Notes under the pieces: model-generated
The model's input: only the letters and a program-made list of their open reading frames with translations
Told to the model about the DNA's origin: nothing
Database searches by the model: none
Position numbers and translations under genes: made by a program
Assembly: GCA_002422605.1 (NCBI GenBank)
Contig: DISW01000025.1
Coordinates: 1-64,000 of the forward strand
Source of the DNA: Bacteriovoracaceae bacterium UBA6200
Lineage (GTDB): Bacteria > Bdellovibrionota > Bacteriovoracia > Bacteriovoracales > Bacteriovoracaceae
Direction: 5' to 3'
DNA: 64,000 nucleotides
Shown: in pieces, positions 42,434 to 50,429 of the stretch
Numbering within the stretch: the first letter of the stretch is position 1
Layout: each line of letters starts with the position of its first letter

Positions 42434-43258
42434 TTAACTGTTTAGGAGCTTTTTAAAGTAAAACGAATGTTGGGCCAACGTTTCTAAATAAGGAGTGATG
42501 TCCTGACGTTGGGGGAGAGGGATTTGATCCAACGGATAGATATGTTCTTCCGGAACATAACGAAAGGTGAAATTTATTCTGCGAGTATTGAAGTCATTAA
42601 TCGTCGGTCCGAGTTTTTCTTTTCTTTTATTCTCAACTCGCTGGACCCGGTGAAAGGTTTTTGATTTCCATTTGTCTCCTCCAAAAATTTGAAGGGAGGA
42701 GTCTTCCAGCCACTGAGAATACACAATATTGTCTTCTCCTAAGCTCGATTTTCCATTCACGAATTGAAAGAAGGCCCTGTCTCCAAGGGAGAGTGATCCA
42801 ACCGGTCCTGGTTCGAAATCTTTGTGTTCTCCCACTCTTGCCCGATCTACCCATTTATCTTCTTCAAATTTATCGCCGTAAAAATTGATCAAGCACGTGT
42901 TGAGCTTCCACTTCTCCGGGATAAAACTTTTGGGGAATCGTTTTTTAGTGATGAATTCAATTCGATCGACCATCTTTCTAAGGAGTGGGGGATATGGTTC
43001 GGCCCTCAGACAGCGATGGAGAATGCCTTTAGGCGGGTGGTAATAATCCAAGCAGGCAAATTGCCAATTCCCCAGCCAGTAGACCGGTCGAAGGAGAGGA
43101 CGTTGTTCATCACCCTCAGGAGGAGGATTATGTTCCGAGAACCGCATTTCCCATAGAGGATGGAGAGTCTCCAGCCACTCCAGGAGCTGGGCCCTTTCTT
43201 TTCGATCAATAAATGGAAACTGGTAATGGATACCAATAGGATTCTGGATATTCTTCAT
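42434..43258 (-). CDS. AlkB-like 2-oxoglutarate/Fe(II) dioxygenase
   Basis: A 274-residue dioxygenase. The iron and 2-oxoglutarate ligands are visible: N-x-Y in LINFYGDKF, H-x-D in GEHKDFE, the distal histidine in TFHRVQR, and the arginines in RRINFTFR. The arrangement matches AlkB homologues that repair alkylated nucleic acids or modify tRNA. The open frame extends upstream to 43381, but that would overlap the divergent gene. ATG 43258 lies twelve bases after a good promoter (TTGACG, 18, TACCCT). Confidence 0.85.
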   Translation of the reverse strand: MKNIQNPIGIHYQFPFIDRKERAQLLEWLETLHPLWEMRFSEHNPPPEGDEQRPLLRPVYWLGNWQFACLDYYHPPKGILHRCLRAEPYPPLLRKMVDRIEFITKKRFPKSFIPEKWKLNTCLINFYGDKFEEDKWVDRARVGEHKDFEPGPVGSLSLGDRAFFQFVNGKSSLGEDNIVYSQWLEDSSLQIFGGDKWKSKTFHRVQRVENKRKEKLGPTINDFNTRRINFTFRYVPEEHIYPLDQIPLPQRQDITPYLETLAQHSFYFKKLLNS

Positions 43259-43270
43259 AACAGGTGAACG

Positions 43271-43300
43271 AGGGTACACTTTCCGGGATTTTGCCGTCAA
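43271..43300 (-). promoter_or_regulatory. Promoter of the AlkB-like gene
   Basis: On the minus strand TTGACG (43300-43295) and TACCCT (43276-43271) are 18 bases apart, and the ATG at 43258 follows twelve bases after the -10, leaving a leader of only about five bases. Confidence 0.6.
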
Positions 43301-43327
43301 ATACCTTGTAAAAAGGAACAGGTACGC

Positions 43328-43355
43328 TTGTACAGATTGATGGTAATGGTACTCT
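43328..43355 (+). promoter_or_regulatory. Promoter of the GNAT-LuxE-LuxC operon
   Basis: TTGTAC (43328-43333) and TACTCT (43350-43355) are 16 bases apart. The -10 ends six bases before ATG 43362, and no Shine-Dalgarno lies between, so a leaderless operon message is predicted. Confidence 0.55.
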
Positions 43356-43361
43356 CGGCCC

Positions 43362-44498
43362 ATGAAAGTACAGTTGGCCACTGAGAATGATGTTTTCCAG
43401 ATTTCTCAGCTTTATTTTGATGTTTATCAAGGTTCTTATCCTGAGCCTTTGATGAAGGATTTTAATCTGATCCGTAATTTTATCCGCTCGGATGCGGGGT
43501 TCTGGTTTATTACTAAAAACCGAAATCAAGAAATTGTAGGTTCAGTTCTGGCCGTCTACGATAAAGAAAACCGGATTGCCAAAGCATTTGGAGCGGTTGT
43601 TCGAGTTGAATGCCGTGGTCACGGGATGATGGAAGATCTCCTCTCTTATGGGATTAATTACTTAAAAGAGCATACTGACGGAGTGGATGTCTTTTATTCA
43701 ACTACCCGTACAGTCAATGAAGCCGCCCAGACCCTGACTGAGAAATTGGGATTTAAAAAATTGGGAATTTTCCCTAATGCCCATCGGACAAATGACTATG
43801 AAACCCATTGCCTGGCGGCCATTATTTCTCAAGAGGCGCTGGAGAAGCGTCATACCGATTATAAGATTCATCACGACCTGGCCTCTCTCTATAATGTTGT
43901 TCAGAATGAATTGGGAATTGAACCAATTGAATCAATCGTGCCGGATAAGCCGTCAAAAGATTTAATCTTTGCCGGAGATTTAGAAGTTATAAGATCGGAG
44001 AAATTTGTTTCTTACCGTTATGACTTATTAAAATCAGAAAAACGTCTTAAATTTGAGTTTTTCCCCTTTCATCGTCCGAATTTAATGATCCTTTCTCCGG
44101 ATCAGGCGATTGAAGTATTTTGTTATTTTTCAGAGGCGGATGGTTACTGTGTGATTGTCGGGGGAAAAATGCCTGACGATCAGGACTATGGTCAACTCTT
44201 CCTTGAGACTAATAAGCTTTTAAGAGGAGTCGGTGCTCGCTACATTGAGGTCATTGTTCGATCCGATAGACCCAAGATTCTTGAGAGTATTATCCGTGCC
44301 AAATTCATTCCTTGTGCCTTCTTTCCCGCCTTTCAGTTAATTGGGGATAAACGATATGATTTTGCAGTTTTTAGCCGTTCATTTGAAATCTTTGATTTCC
44401 AGAACGTTAAATTAAAAGGAATGAACCAGGTCTATTTAGAAGAGTACTTCAAGGCATGGAAACGAATGTCACTTAATCCCAAACTCCTTAATGTATGA
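43362..44498 (+). CDS. GNAT acyltransferase with C-terminal extension, first gene of a LuxCE operon
   Basis: A 378-residue protein. Residues 1-155 form a GNAT domain (VRVECRGHGMMEDLLSYGI is the acyl-CoA loop). The C-terminal 200 residues look like a second, degenerate GNAT-like half (GARYIEVIVRSDRPKILESI then FIPCAFFPAFQ). It overlaps the LuxE-like gene by four bases (ATGA). In luminous bacteria the corresponding slot before LuxC/LuxE is filled by the thioesterase LuxD. This acyltransferase could supply or accept the acyl group instead. The substrate is unknown. Confidence 0.8.
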   Translation: MKVQLATENDVFQISQLYFDVYQGSYPEPLMKDFNLIRNFIRSDAGFWFITKNRNQEIVGSVLAVYDKENRIAKAFGAVVRVECRGHGMMEDLLSYGINYLKEHTDGVDVFYSTTRTVNEAAQTLTEKLGFKKLGIFPNAHRTNDYETHCLAAIISQEALEKRHTDYKIHHDLASLYNVVQNELGIEPIESIVPDKPSKDLIFAGDLEVIRSEKFVSYRYDLLKSEKRLKFEFFPFHRPNLMILSPDQAIEVFCYFSEADGYCVIVGGKMPDDQDYGQLFLETNKLLRGVGARYIEVIVRSDRPKILESIIRAKFIPCAFFPAFQLIGDKRYDFAVFSRSFEIFDFQNVKLKGMNQVYLEEYFKAWKRMSLNPKLLNV

Positions 44499-45604
44499 AA
44501 ACCAGTGAAACCCAAAAACTACTAAACTCGGACCCTTTTGACTTTTCTTCGGAGAGTAAAAATCTCTTTCTGAATAGTTTTAAAGAGAACGCGCTCTTTC
44601 ATTACGAGCATCACGAGTTTACCCGAAAGTATTGGGATAAAATGGGATTTCACCCGGATCAGATTCGTTGTGAAGAAGACCTTGTGAATGTTCCAGGAAC
44701 CATGGTGCACCTGTTTAAAGAACATGAGATGTGTTCAGTTTCCAGAGAAGAACTTGTTCTTATCCTCACAAGTTCAGGGACTGGTGGACAAAAGTCCCAG
44801 CAGTTTTTAAATCAGATAAGTCTTCATTTCGTAAAAGAGCTGGCGCTGAATATTCATAAGTCTCTGGGGATGGCCGATTCAAGAGAGTATAACTATTTGT
44901 GTTTTACCTATGATCCGAAAATTGCCAATGATTTAGGGACGGCTTTTACCGACGAACTCCTGACAAATTTCACGGGCAAAAGAGAAGTTTATTACGCAAT
45001 AGAGTTCGACTCAAAGAAAAACGACTTCATCTTAAACGAAGAAGGAGTCGTAAAAACTCTTAAACGCTTTGCCACTTCGGATATTCCTACGCGGATTTTA
45101 GGTTTTCCCGCCCTCTTATATGAGGTCATCGAAAAGTACGATCTGCACCTCGATCTGGGACCTGATTCCTGGTTACAAACCGGTGGAGGATGGAAAGGAA
45201 AAGCAGATAAAGAAATTCCCAAAAAAGATTTCAGGGCCTTCATTCAAAAACGGTTAGGGATTCCCGAAGCCCATCAGCGGGATCTTTTTGGAATGGTGGA
45301 ACATGGAATTCCTTATGTGGATTGCCCAAAGGGAAATCTCCATATTCCGAATTACGCTCGTGTTTTCGTCCGTTCCCCGCATGATCTTTCACTAAGATCC
45401 AGAGGTGAAAAAGGACTTCTACATTTTCTCTGTTCTTATAATTTCAGTTATCCAGCTCCAAGCCTGCTTACCACTGATTATGGACGGATCGGGACATGTG
45501 ATTGCGGTAAAGGAAGTGACATCCTCATCCTTGAAGGACGGGCGGGAGTATCCAAACATAAGGGCTGTGCTCTTAAGGCCTTAGAGTTAGTGGAGAAGAA
45601 ATAG
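44495..45604 (+). CDS. LuxE-like acyl-protein synthetase
   Basis: A 369-residue protein of the LuxE family, which activates fatty acids as acyl-AMP and passes the acyl group to LuxC for reduction. The adenylate-forming loop LTSSGTGGQKSQQF, the segment LQTGGGWKGK and the cysteine pair in TTDYGRIGTCDCGKGSDI are the visible marks. Length equals known LuxE. The gene is coupled to the GNAT gene upstream (four-base overlap), and its stop is immediately followed by the ATG of the LuxC fusion. No luciferase gene (luxAB) is present. Confidence 0.88.
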   Translation: MKTSETQKLLNSDPFDFSSESKNLFLNSFKENALFHYEHHEFTRKYWDKMGFHPDQIRCEEDLVNVPGTMVHLFKEHEMCSVSREELVLILTSSGTGGQKSQQFLNQISLHFVKELALNIHKSLGMADSREYNYLCFTYDPKIANDLGTAFTDELLTNFTGKREVYYAIEFDSKKNDFILNEEGVVKTLKRFATSDIPTRILGFPALLYEVIEKYDLHLDLGPDSWLQTGGGWKGKADKEIPKKDFRAFIQKRLGIPEAHQRDLFGMVEHGIPYVDCPKGNLHIPNYARVFVRSPHDLSLRSRGEKGLLHFLCSYNFSYPAPSLLTTDYGRIGTCDCGKGSDILILEGRAGVSKHKGCALKALELVEKK

Positions 45605-48004
45605 ATGTATTGGTTTGGTAAAAGTGTTGAGAACGATTTTAATTGGCAAGGTGACTTGGCATGGGACTCTTTGACTAAAACTCGAAGGGAGTTCTCCTCT
45701 ATACCTTTGGATAAAATTGTAAATCTCCTGGATGCTTTCGGTAAACAGGATTTCACTAATGCACTTCCTGATTTAATCAAAGAGTCGGGTTTCTCTGAAG
45801 ATGAAACCAGAAAAACGCTCAGGCTTTTACCGGAATTACTTAAGAGAGAAAATCTTCTTAAGCGGGTGAGAGCTGAATTTGCTCGTCCTGAAGTTTTAGA
45901 TGAGTTTACAAAGTTACCTGGCGCTTTAAATAAAACCCGAGCTGTCTCTCAAGGGATTGTCTTACATGTTACTGCCGGAAATGTTTTTTTAAGCTCCATT
46001 GATTCATTAATCATGGGTTTTCTGACCAAGAATATTTCCCTTCTGAAAGTCAGCAGTCAGAATAAGTTTTTTCCAGTCTATTTTGCTGAGCGATTAAAAG
46101 CATTTGATCAGGAAAACATCCTTTCTGATAAATTCGCCATTCTTTACTGGAAAGGTGGAGATTCAGGTCCTGAAACTTTTCTAAAAGCTAAAGTTAATAC
46201 AATTATTGCCTGGGGCGGGGAAGAGATGATCTCTTCTTATAAGAAAGACTTGCCGGCCAGAGTGAAGTTTTTAGATTTCGGTCCCAAAGTTTCTCTTCAG
46301 GTCATAACTCAAAAGGGATTAGAGAATAAATCTGTTACAAAAGTCGCTGAAAGTATTGTGAGTGATATTACGCCCTGGAATCAATCGGCATGTGCTTCTC
46401 CTCAGAACCTTTATCTCGAAGAGGGGATTGATACAAATGCCCTTTTAAATTCTCTGGAATTAGCTTTTAAGGCGGCAGAACCTCGTGGAATGATTTCCGA
46501 TGATGAGGCGATAGAAATTTTGAAGGAAAAATTCAGAGGATATTATTCGGAATTGATGGAGGATGGGAATCTTCGGACAGGGGATGATTATCTTCTTCAT
46601 CAAGAAAAAAACAATTTAGTAAAGCCTTCACCTTTAAACCGCTCACTAATCGTTAAGACCTTTAAGGGGATTGACGAGCTGGTTTCTATCCTGGAACCTT
46701 TTTCTTATTATCTTCAGTCTTGTTCTTATCTTCTTGGTGATAACGAAAGGTCCCGGTATCTGGAGCAGCTGTCCCTGACAGGTATTAAACGCCTGGCGCC
46801 TTTGGGAACGATTACCTGGGGAATGGAAGGCGCTCCTCATGATGGAAGATTTGTTCTAAGGGAATTGGTTCATTTTATCGGAGATGAACAAAGAGTGCGC
46901 CCTTTCGAAGAAGAGAGCGAATCTCTCAAAGATAGCGGCCATATAAGAAAGCATTTTGAAAATACTCCTCATCCTAAAGGATATATCTTCTCTTCAGGCG
47001 GAACGACAGGAGAACCAAAATATCTTCATTTTAGTTATCAAGAATTCGATTATATGAGTGATATGCTGGCCCATAATTTTATCCAGCAGGGACTAAGACC
47101 CGGAATGACAGTGGCCAATCTTTTTGTGGCCGGAAACCTGTGGTCTTCTTTCTTGTGTGTGGATAAGGCGCTGGAAAAGATTGGAGTGATTCAACTGCCG
47201 ATCGGTGGACTATGTTCCAGCGATAATATTCTAACCTACTTAAAAAAATTCAGGCCTGATGGGGTCATGGGAATTCCTTCCATGCTGATCATGAATGCAG
47301 AGTATGCTGTATCTCAGGGAGTCGAGCTTGAGATTCCTATGCTCTTTTATGCCGGAGAGGGCCTTTCTGAAATACGTAAAGAGTTTCTCGAGAAGACCTG
47401 GAAAACGAAAACGATTGCTTCTGCTGGTTATGCTTCCGTCGATGGGGGAGTCATTGGTTACCAGTGTTCTCACTGCGGTCCAGGAGAGCATCACGTCTTT
47501 AGTGATCTCATCGATCTTAAAATAGTTGATGGGGAAGGCGTCGTCACAAGTCTTGCGAGAGAATCCATGGGGATTAAAAACTACCGCACAGGTGACTCCA
47601 TTGAATGGATCTCTGATTGCTCCTGCGGAAGTTCAGATCGTCGGTTTAAACTCAAAGGACGCATTGATAATCAGATCCAGATCTGGTCTTGCCGCTTGCT
47701 TCTCAGTGATATTGAAGGCGTGATGAATCTCCATGAGATTCTTACTTATCAATTAGAGATTCATGAAACTCTTAGGGACAATGCCGTCCGGGAAGAGATG
47801 ACTCTTCATTATGAAAAAAATTCATTATCTTTAGATCAGGAAAAGGTTCTGGTTGATCTCTATCAGAGGTCTCGTGACCTGAAAGACACTCTTAAGTATC
47901 AGGATTTTAAGCGTAATCTTCATTTGAAAGAAGTTGAACCAGGAGAGATCCCGCGAAATCCCCGGACAGGTAAAATCAGCGTCCTTCAAGACCATAGGAA
48001 GTAA
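45605..48004 (+). CDS. LuxC acyl-CoA reductase fused to a PaaK/LuxE-like adenylation domain
   Basis: A 799-residue fusion. Residues 1 to about 440 are LuxC, an NADPH-dependent acyl reductase yielding long-chain aldehyde. The acyl-cysteine is C263 in TPWNQSACASPQN. Residues about 445-799 are an adenylate-forming domain like PaaK/LuxE, with loop SSGGTTGEPK (464-473) and two cysteine clusters (CSHCGPGEHH and CSCGSSDRR) that may bind zinc. Free LuxC is about 480 residues, so the second half is an addition. With the LuxE and GNAT genes it forms one operon with no gaps. Confidence 0.88.
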   Translation: MYWFGKSVENDFNWQGDLAWDSLTKTRREFSSIPLDKIVNLLDAFGKQDFTNALPDLIKESGFSEDETRKTLRLLPELLKRENLLKRVRAEFARPEVLDEFTKLPGALNKTRAVSQGIVLHVTAGNVFLSSIDSLIMGFLTKNISLLKVSSQNKFFPVYFAERLKAFDQENILSDKFAILYWKGGDSGPETFLKAKVNTIIAWGGEEMISSYKKDLPARVKFLDFGPKVSLQVITQKGLENKSVTKVAESIVSDITPWNQSACASPQNLYLEEGIDTNALLNSLELAFKAAEPRGMISDDEAIEILKEKFRGYYSELMEDGNLRTGDDYLLHQEKNNLVKPSPLNRSLIVKTFKGIDELVSILEPFSYYLQSCSYLLGDNERSRYLEQLSLTGIKRLAPLGTITWGMEGAPHDGRFVLRELVHFIGDEQRVRPFEEESESLKDSGHIRKHFENTPHPKGYIFSSGGTTGEPKYLHFSYQEFDYMSDMLAHNFIQQGLRPGMTVANLFVAGNLWSSFLCVDKALEKIGVIQLPIGGLCSSDNILTYLKKFRPDGVMGIPSMLIMNAEYAVSQGVELEIPMLFYAGEGLSEIRKEFLEKTWKTKTIASAGYASVDGGVIGYQCSHCGPGEHHVFSDLIDLKIVDGEGVVTSLARESMGIKNYRTGDSIEWISDCSCGSSDRRFKLKGRIDNQIQIWSCRLLLSDIEGVMNLHEILTYQLEIHETLRDNAVREEMTLHYEKNSLSLDQEKVLVDLYQRSRDLKDTLKYQDFKRNLHLKEVEPGEIPRNPRTGKISVLQDHRK

Positions 48005-48082
48005 TTTTTTTACACTATTTGTTTTTTCCACATGTTTTTTTCGGGCCGTGTTAGTTTTAGCGGAATTAAATGGGAGAATATG

Positions 48083-49183
48083 ATGAAAAAACTAGCTGCT
48101 CTAACTATTGCTCTTACTATGTCTACTGCTTATGCAGCTGAACATTTTGCGGGAATTGAATTTCACTCTTCTGTTCCGAAAGAACAAATTGACGCTTTAA
48201 AAGTAGATCTTACTTATCTATATAGAACTCCCACGACTAAAACATATCCGACCTTCTCATCAATGAGCGGTCTGACGGCCGTTAATGGTGCAAGCATGCA
48301 CAACTGGTTACTTAATCGTGTTAAATACATTGTAGGCGAAACTTACGAACTCACTGATGAGAATATTGTCACGAAACGTTTTCACTCATTCCCTAAAACT
48401 CCGCTTCCACCTGGATTTGAGTCTGCTGCAGGGTCTGAAGAAGTCACAACAGTTATGAGTAATATCGGAGCTGCTGTTTATATCATTGGTAAAAAAGAGA
48501 ATATGCTATTCGGTCTTAAACTCGACAATAGTAATGTTTATGCCAAGTCTCCACGAGCGGGGATTTTACAAGTCGGACGTGGTCTCTTCCTTGAGAAGTT
48601 TGCCATTAATAAAGAACTTTTATCAAATGCGAACAGTATATCTCGTCTGGGAACTCTCTTCCATGAAGCCCGTCACAGTGATGGTAGCGGGACTCATACA
48701 GGATTTGTTCATGCCACTTGCCCGGAAGGACATGGTTACGCTGGTTATGCTGCTTGTGAGAAGGCCAACAATGGACCTTATTCATTAGGTGCTGCTTCAG
48801 AAATCCAAATGCTTGAAAACTGCACAACTTGTTCAACCAAGGATAAGTCTGTTCTAAGCGTGAGAGCTGCTGATTCTATGGCCCGTGTGGTTGATGCTGA
48901 CCTTGCTACTCAAATCCATCGTCTAAAAAAGGCGATTGCTACAGCTGATGAACTCATTAAGGCTTATGAAGATCTTGCTACTAAGTATCCTGATAAAGTA
49001 CATTTAATTGAAGCTGAAATGAACAAAGTGAAAAACAAGAGAACAGAGTTCCAGGCCCGCTTAACGATTCTTGAAAAAGTGAAACCATCTATTTCTCCAC
49101 TGGATCCGAAACCAGAAGGTGATTATAAAGAAATTTCACTTAAAGATTCAGTTAAAACGATGGAGCGCTCTCTTAAAAAGTAG
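48083..49183 (+). CDS. Secreted putative zinc metallopeptidase with HEARH motif, copy B
   Basis: A 366-residue exported protein with a signal peptide (about 1-19, ending AYAAEH) and the zinc-type motif HEARH (194-198), G201, H205, the same HExxH-x2-G-x3-H spacing as the protein at 18681. It also shares FVHATCPEGHGYAG, the ACE and ENCTTC cysteines and the tail LDPKPEGDYKE. ATG 48083 is chosen: GGGAGA is five bases upstream and the alignment with copy A starts here. ATG 48080 is possible, and TTG 48032 is not convincing. The partner gene begins two bases after its stop. Confidence 0.78.
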   Translation: MKKLAALTIALTMSTAYAAEHFAGIEFHSSVPKEQIDALKVDLTYLYRTPTTKTYPTFSSMSGLTAVNGASMHNWLLNRVKYIVGETYELTDENIVTKRFHSFPKTPLPPGFESAAGSEEVTTVMSNIGAAVYIIGKKENMLFGLKLDNSNVYAKSPRAGILQVGRGLFLEKFAINKELLSNANSISRLGTLFHEARHSDGSGTHTGFVHATCPEGHGYAGYAACEKANNGPYSLGAASEIQMLENCTTCSTKDKSVLSVRAADSMARVVDADLATQIHRLKKAIATADELIKAYEDLATKYPDKVHLIEAEMNKVKNKRTEFQARLTILEKVKPSISPLDPKPEGDYKEISLKDSVKTMERSLKK

Positions 49184-49185
49184 AA

Positions 49186-49725
49186 ATGAAAACATCTTCA
49201 AAAATAATCATTATTCTTATAGCTGCCCTGATTGTCGGGGCAGCTATTTATCTTAAGGGAAGTGATGTTCCTTCTTCTGACATGAGTCCGGATATCAAAA
49301 AAACTTCACGAACCCAGGAAGCAGATTCCCCTGATTCAGTAGTTGCTGAGCCTGAAATCGTTTCGGTTAAGGACGCTCAATTGAAAGAAGAGTTGACTCA
49401 GGCGATGGAAAAATTACCCATGATCGCGGACCTACAGACTCTTCATGATGATGAAGTTCATTTTACTCCAGAGATAGTTAATGAAGGTGGCGTCCTTATA
49501 GGACAGCTATTAGAAGCCGCTGATAATGATCCTGCTCGTCGGGAAGAAACCCTGAATTTTTTCAAAGCTTGTGCTGAAAATAGTTCTTTAGTCGAGGCCA
49601 TTCGGGCCGTTTGTTGGAAAACAACTCTGTCCCGCATTCCGAAGTGGGAAATTTTCCTTCCGGTTTCTGATGCTGAAGTTCCACAAAGTATTCAGGATCT
49701 GGCCGCAGAACTTCCGGAACTTTAA
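49186..49725 (+). CDS. Membrane-anchored partner of the HEARH protein, copy B
   Basis: A 179-residue protein with an N-terminal anchor helix (about 6-23), a variable linker and a conserved periplasmic core. The shared pieces with the protein at 19781 are LP-x-I-x-DL, EVHFTPE, a glycine pair before IG, FFKACAEN, AIRAVCWKTTL and IPKWEI. Two cysteines of the core are conserved in both copies. The family is not recognised. It is tightly linked to the HEARH gene and shares a four-base stop overlap with the convergent Cys-cluster gene. Confidence 0.72.
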   Translation: MKTSSKIIIILIAALIVGAAIYLKGSDVPSSDMSPDIKKTSRTQEADSPDSVVAEPEIVSVKDAQLKEELTQAMEKLPMIADLQTLHDDEVHFTPEIVNEGGVLIGQLLEAADNDPARREETLNFFKACAENSSLVEAIRAVCWKTTLSRIPKWEIFLPVSDAEVPQSIQDLAAELPEL

Positions 49726-50264
49726 ATCATTTTCTCCCACAATTCCAAGAGAGCATTAGGTAGTGGTGACTTTTCCCAATCGAGTTTAAATTTCTGTCTG
49801 ATTTTTTCGTTAATTTCTTGTTCTTCAGGATGAAGAGCTTCGCGTTCTATTAAGAGATGTTTTTCTGAGTAGCAGTTTGAATCGGCCTTAAGTGTTGGGT
49901 GATGTGAATCAAAGGCCAGGCAGCCATAGGGTTTAACTTCGCGAGGAAGGGGACAACCGAGTTCGGTTTGAGCGAAGAATGGGCATGTATATGTTTTTCG
50001 TAAGTAAGATCTGCGGGAGTTTAAGTATTTGGGTTCTAGTCTGTAGGTCTTGGCCGTGTTTTGGAGTCTGATCTTTAGATCAGGATTCAGCAGGTTTTTT
50101 TCTTGCAGGTAGGTCATGATCTCCAACGCTTCCAGCGGTGTGAGCATCATGGAGTTCGCCTCGAAGGTGCAACACCCTCCCTGGCAGCCCCGGCATCCCA
50201 TTTCCTGGGACTCCAAGTGCTCCATTCTTTTAATTAATATTTCTCTTCGATTTACAGAAGTCAT
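49722..50264 (-). CDS. YkgJ-family cysteine cluster protein
   Basis: A 180-residue cytoplasmic protein of the YkgJ (zinc/iron-chelating) family. The N-terminal cluster is CRGCQGGCC (about 24-32) and the second is in CPFFAQTELGCPLPREVKPYGC. The metal and function are unknown; iron-sulfur or zinc binding is inferred from the cysteines. A strong promoter (TTGACG, 17 bases, TACTTT) ends eight bases before the ATG with no Shine-Dalgarno, so the mRNA is probably leaderless. Confidence 0.85.
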   Translation of the reverse strand: MTSVNRREILIKRMEHLESQEMGCRGCQGGCCTFEANSMMLTPLEALEIMTYLQEKNLLNPDLKIRLQNTAKTYRLEPKYLNSRRSYLRKTYTCPFFAQTELGCPLPREVKPYGCLAFDSHHPTLKADSNCYSEKHLLIEREALHPEEQEINEKIRQKFKLDWEKSPLPNALLELWEKMI

Positions 50265-50272
50265 GGAGAGGG

Positions 50273-50301
50273 AAAGTAGTTCAGCTCATAAAAGACGTCA
50301 A
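50273..50301 (-). promoter_or_regulatory. Promoter of the YkgJ-like gene
   Basis: TTGACG (50301-50296) and TACTTT (50278-50273) are 17 bases apart on the minus strand, and the -10 ends eight bases before the ATG at 50264. Transcription would start within one or two bases of the start codon. Confidence 0.65.
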
Positions 50302-50429
50302 GTGGTAGATTTAATTGATTTGATGCAGTGGGCACCAATATTCCATTTTGAGTCATTTCACGTTTACGAAAAAGGTCAGATTTAGTACAAAGCTCTATAC
50401 TATTTTTTGCAATTTTTAGGGAGATCAGC

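Noticed and set aside
43259..43381. Longer N-terminus of the AlkB-like protein from 43381
   Set aside because: It would overlap the start of the divergent GNAT gene and cross both promoters; ATG 43258 follows a good promoter.
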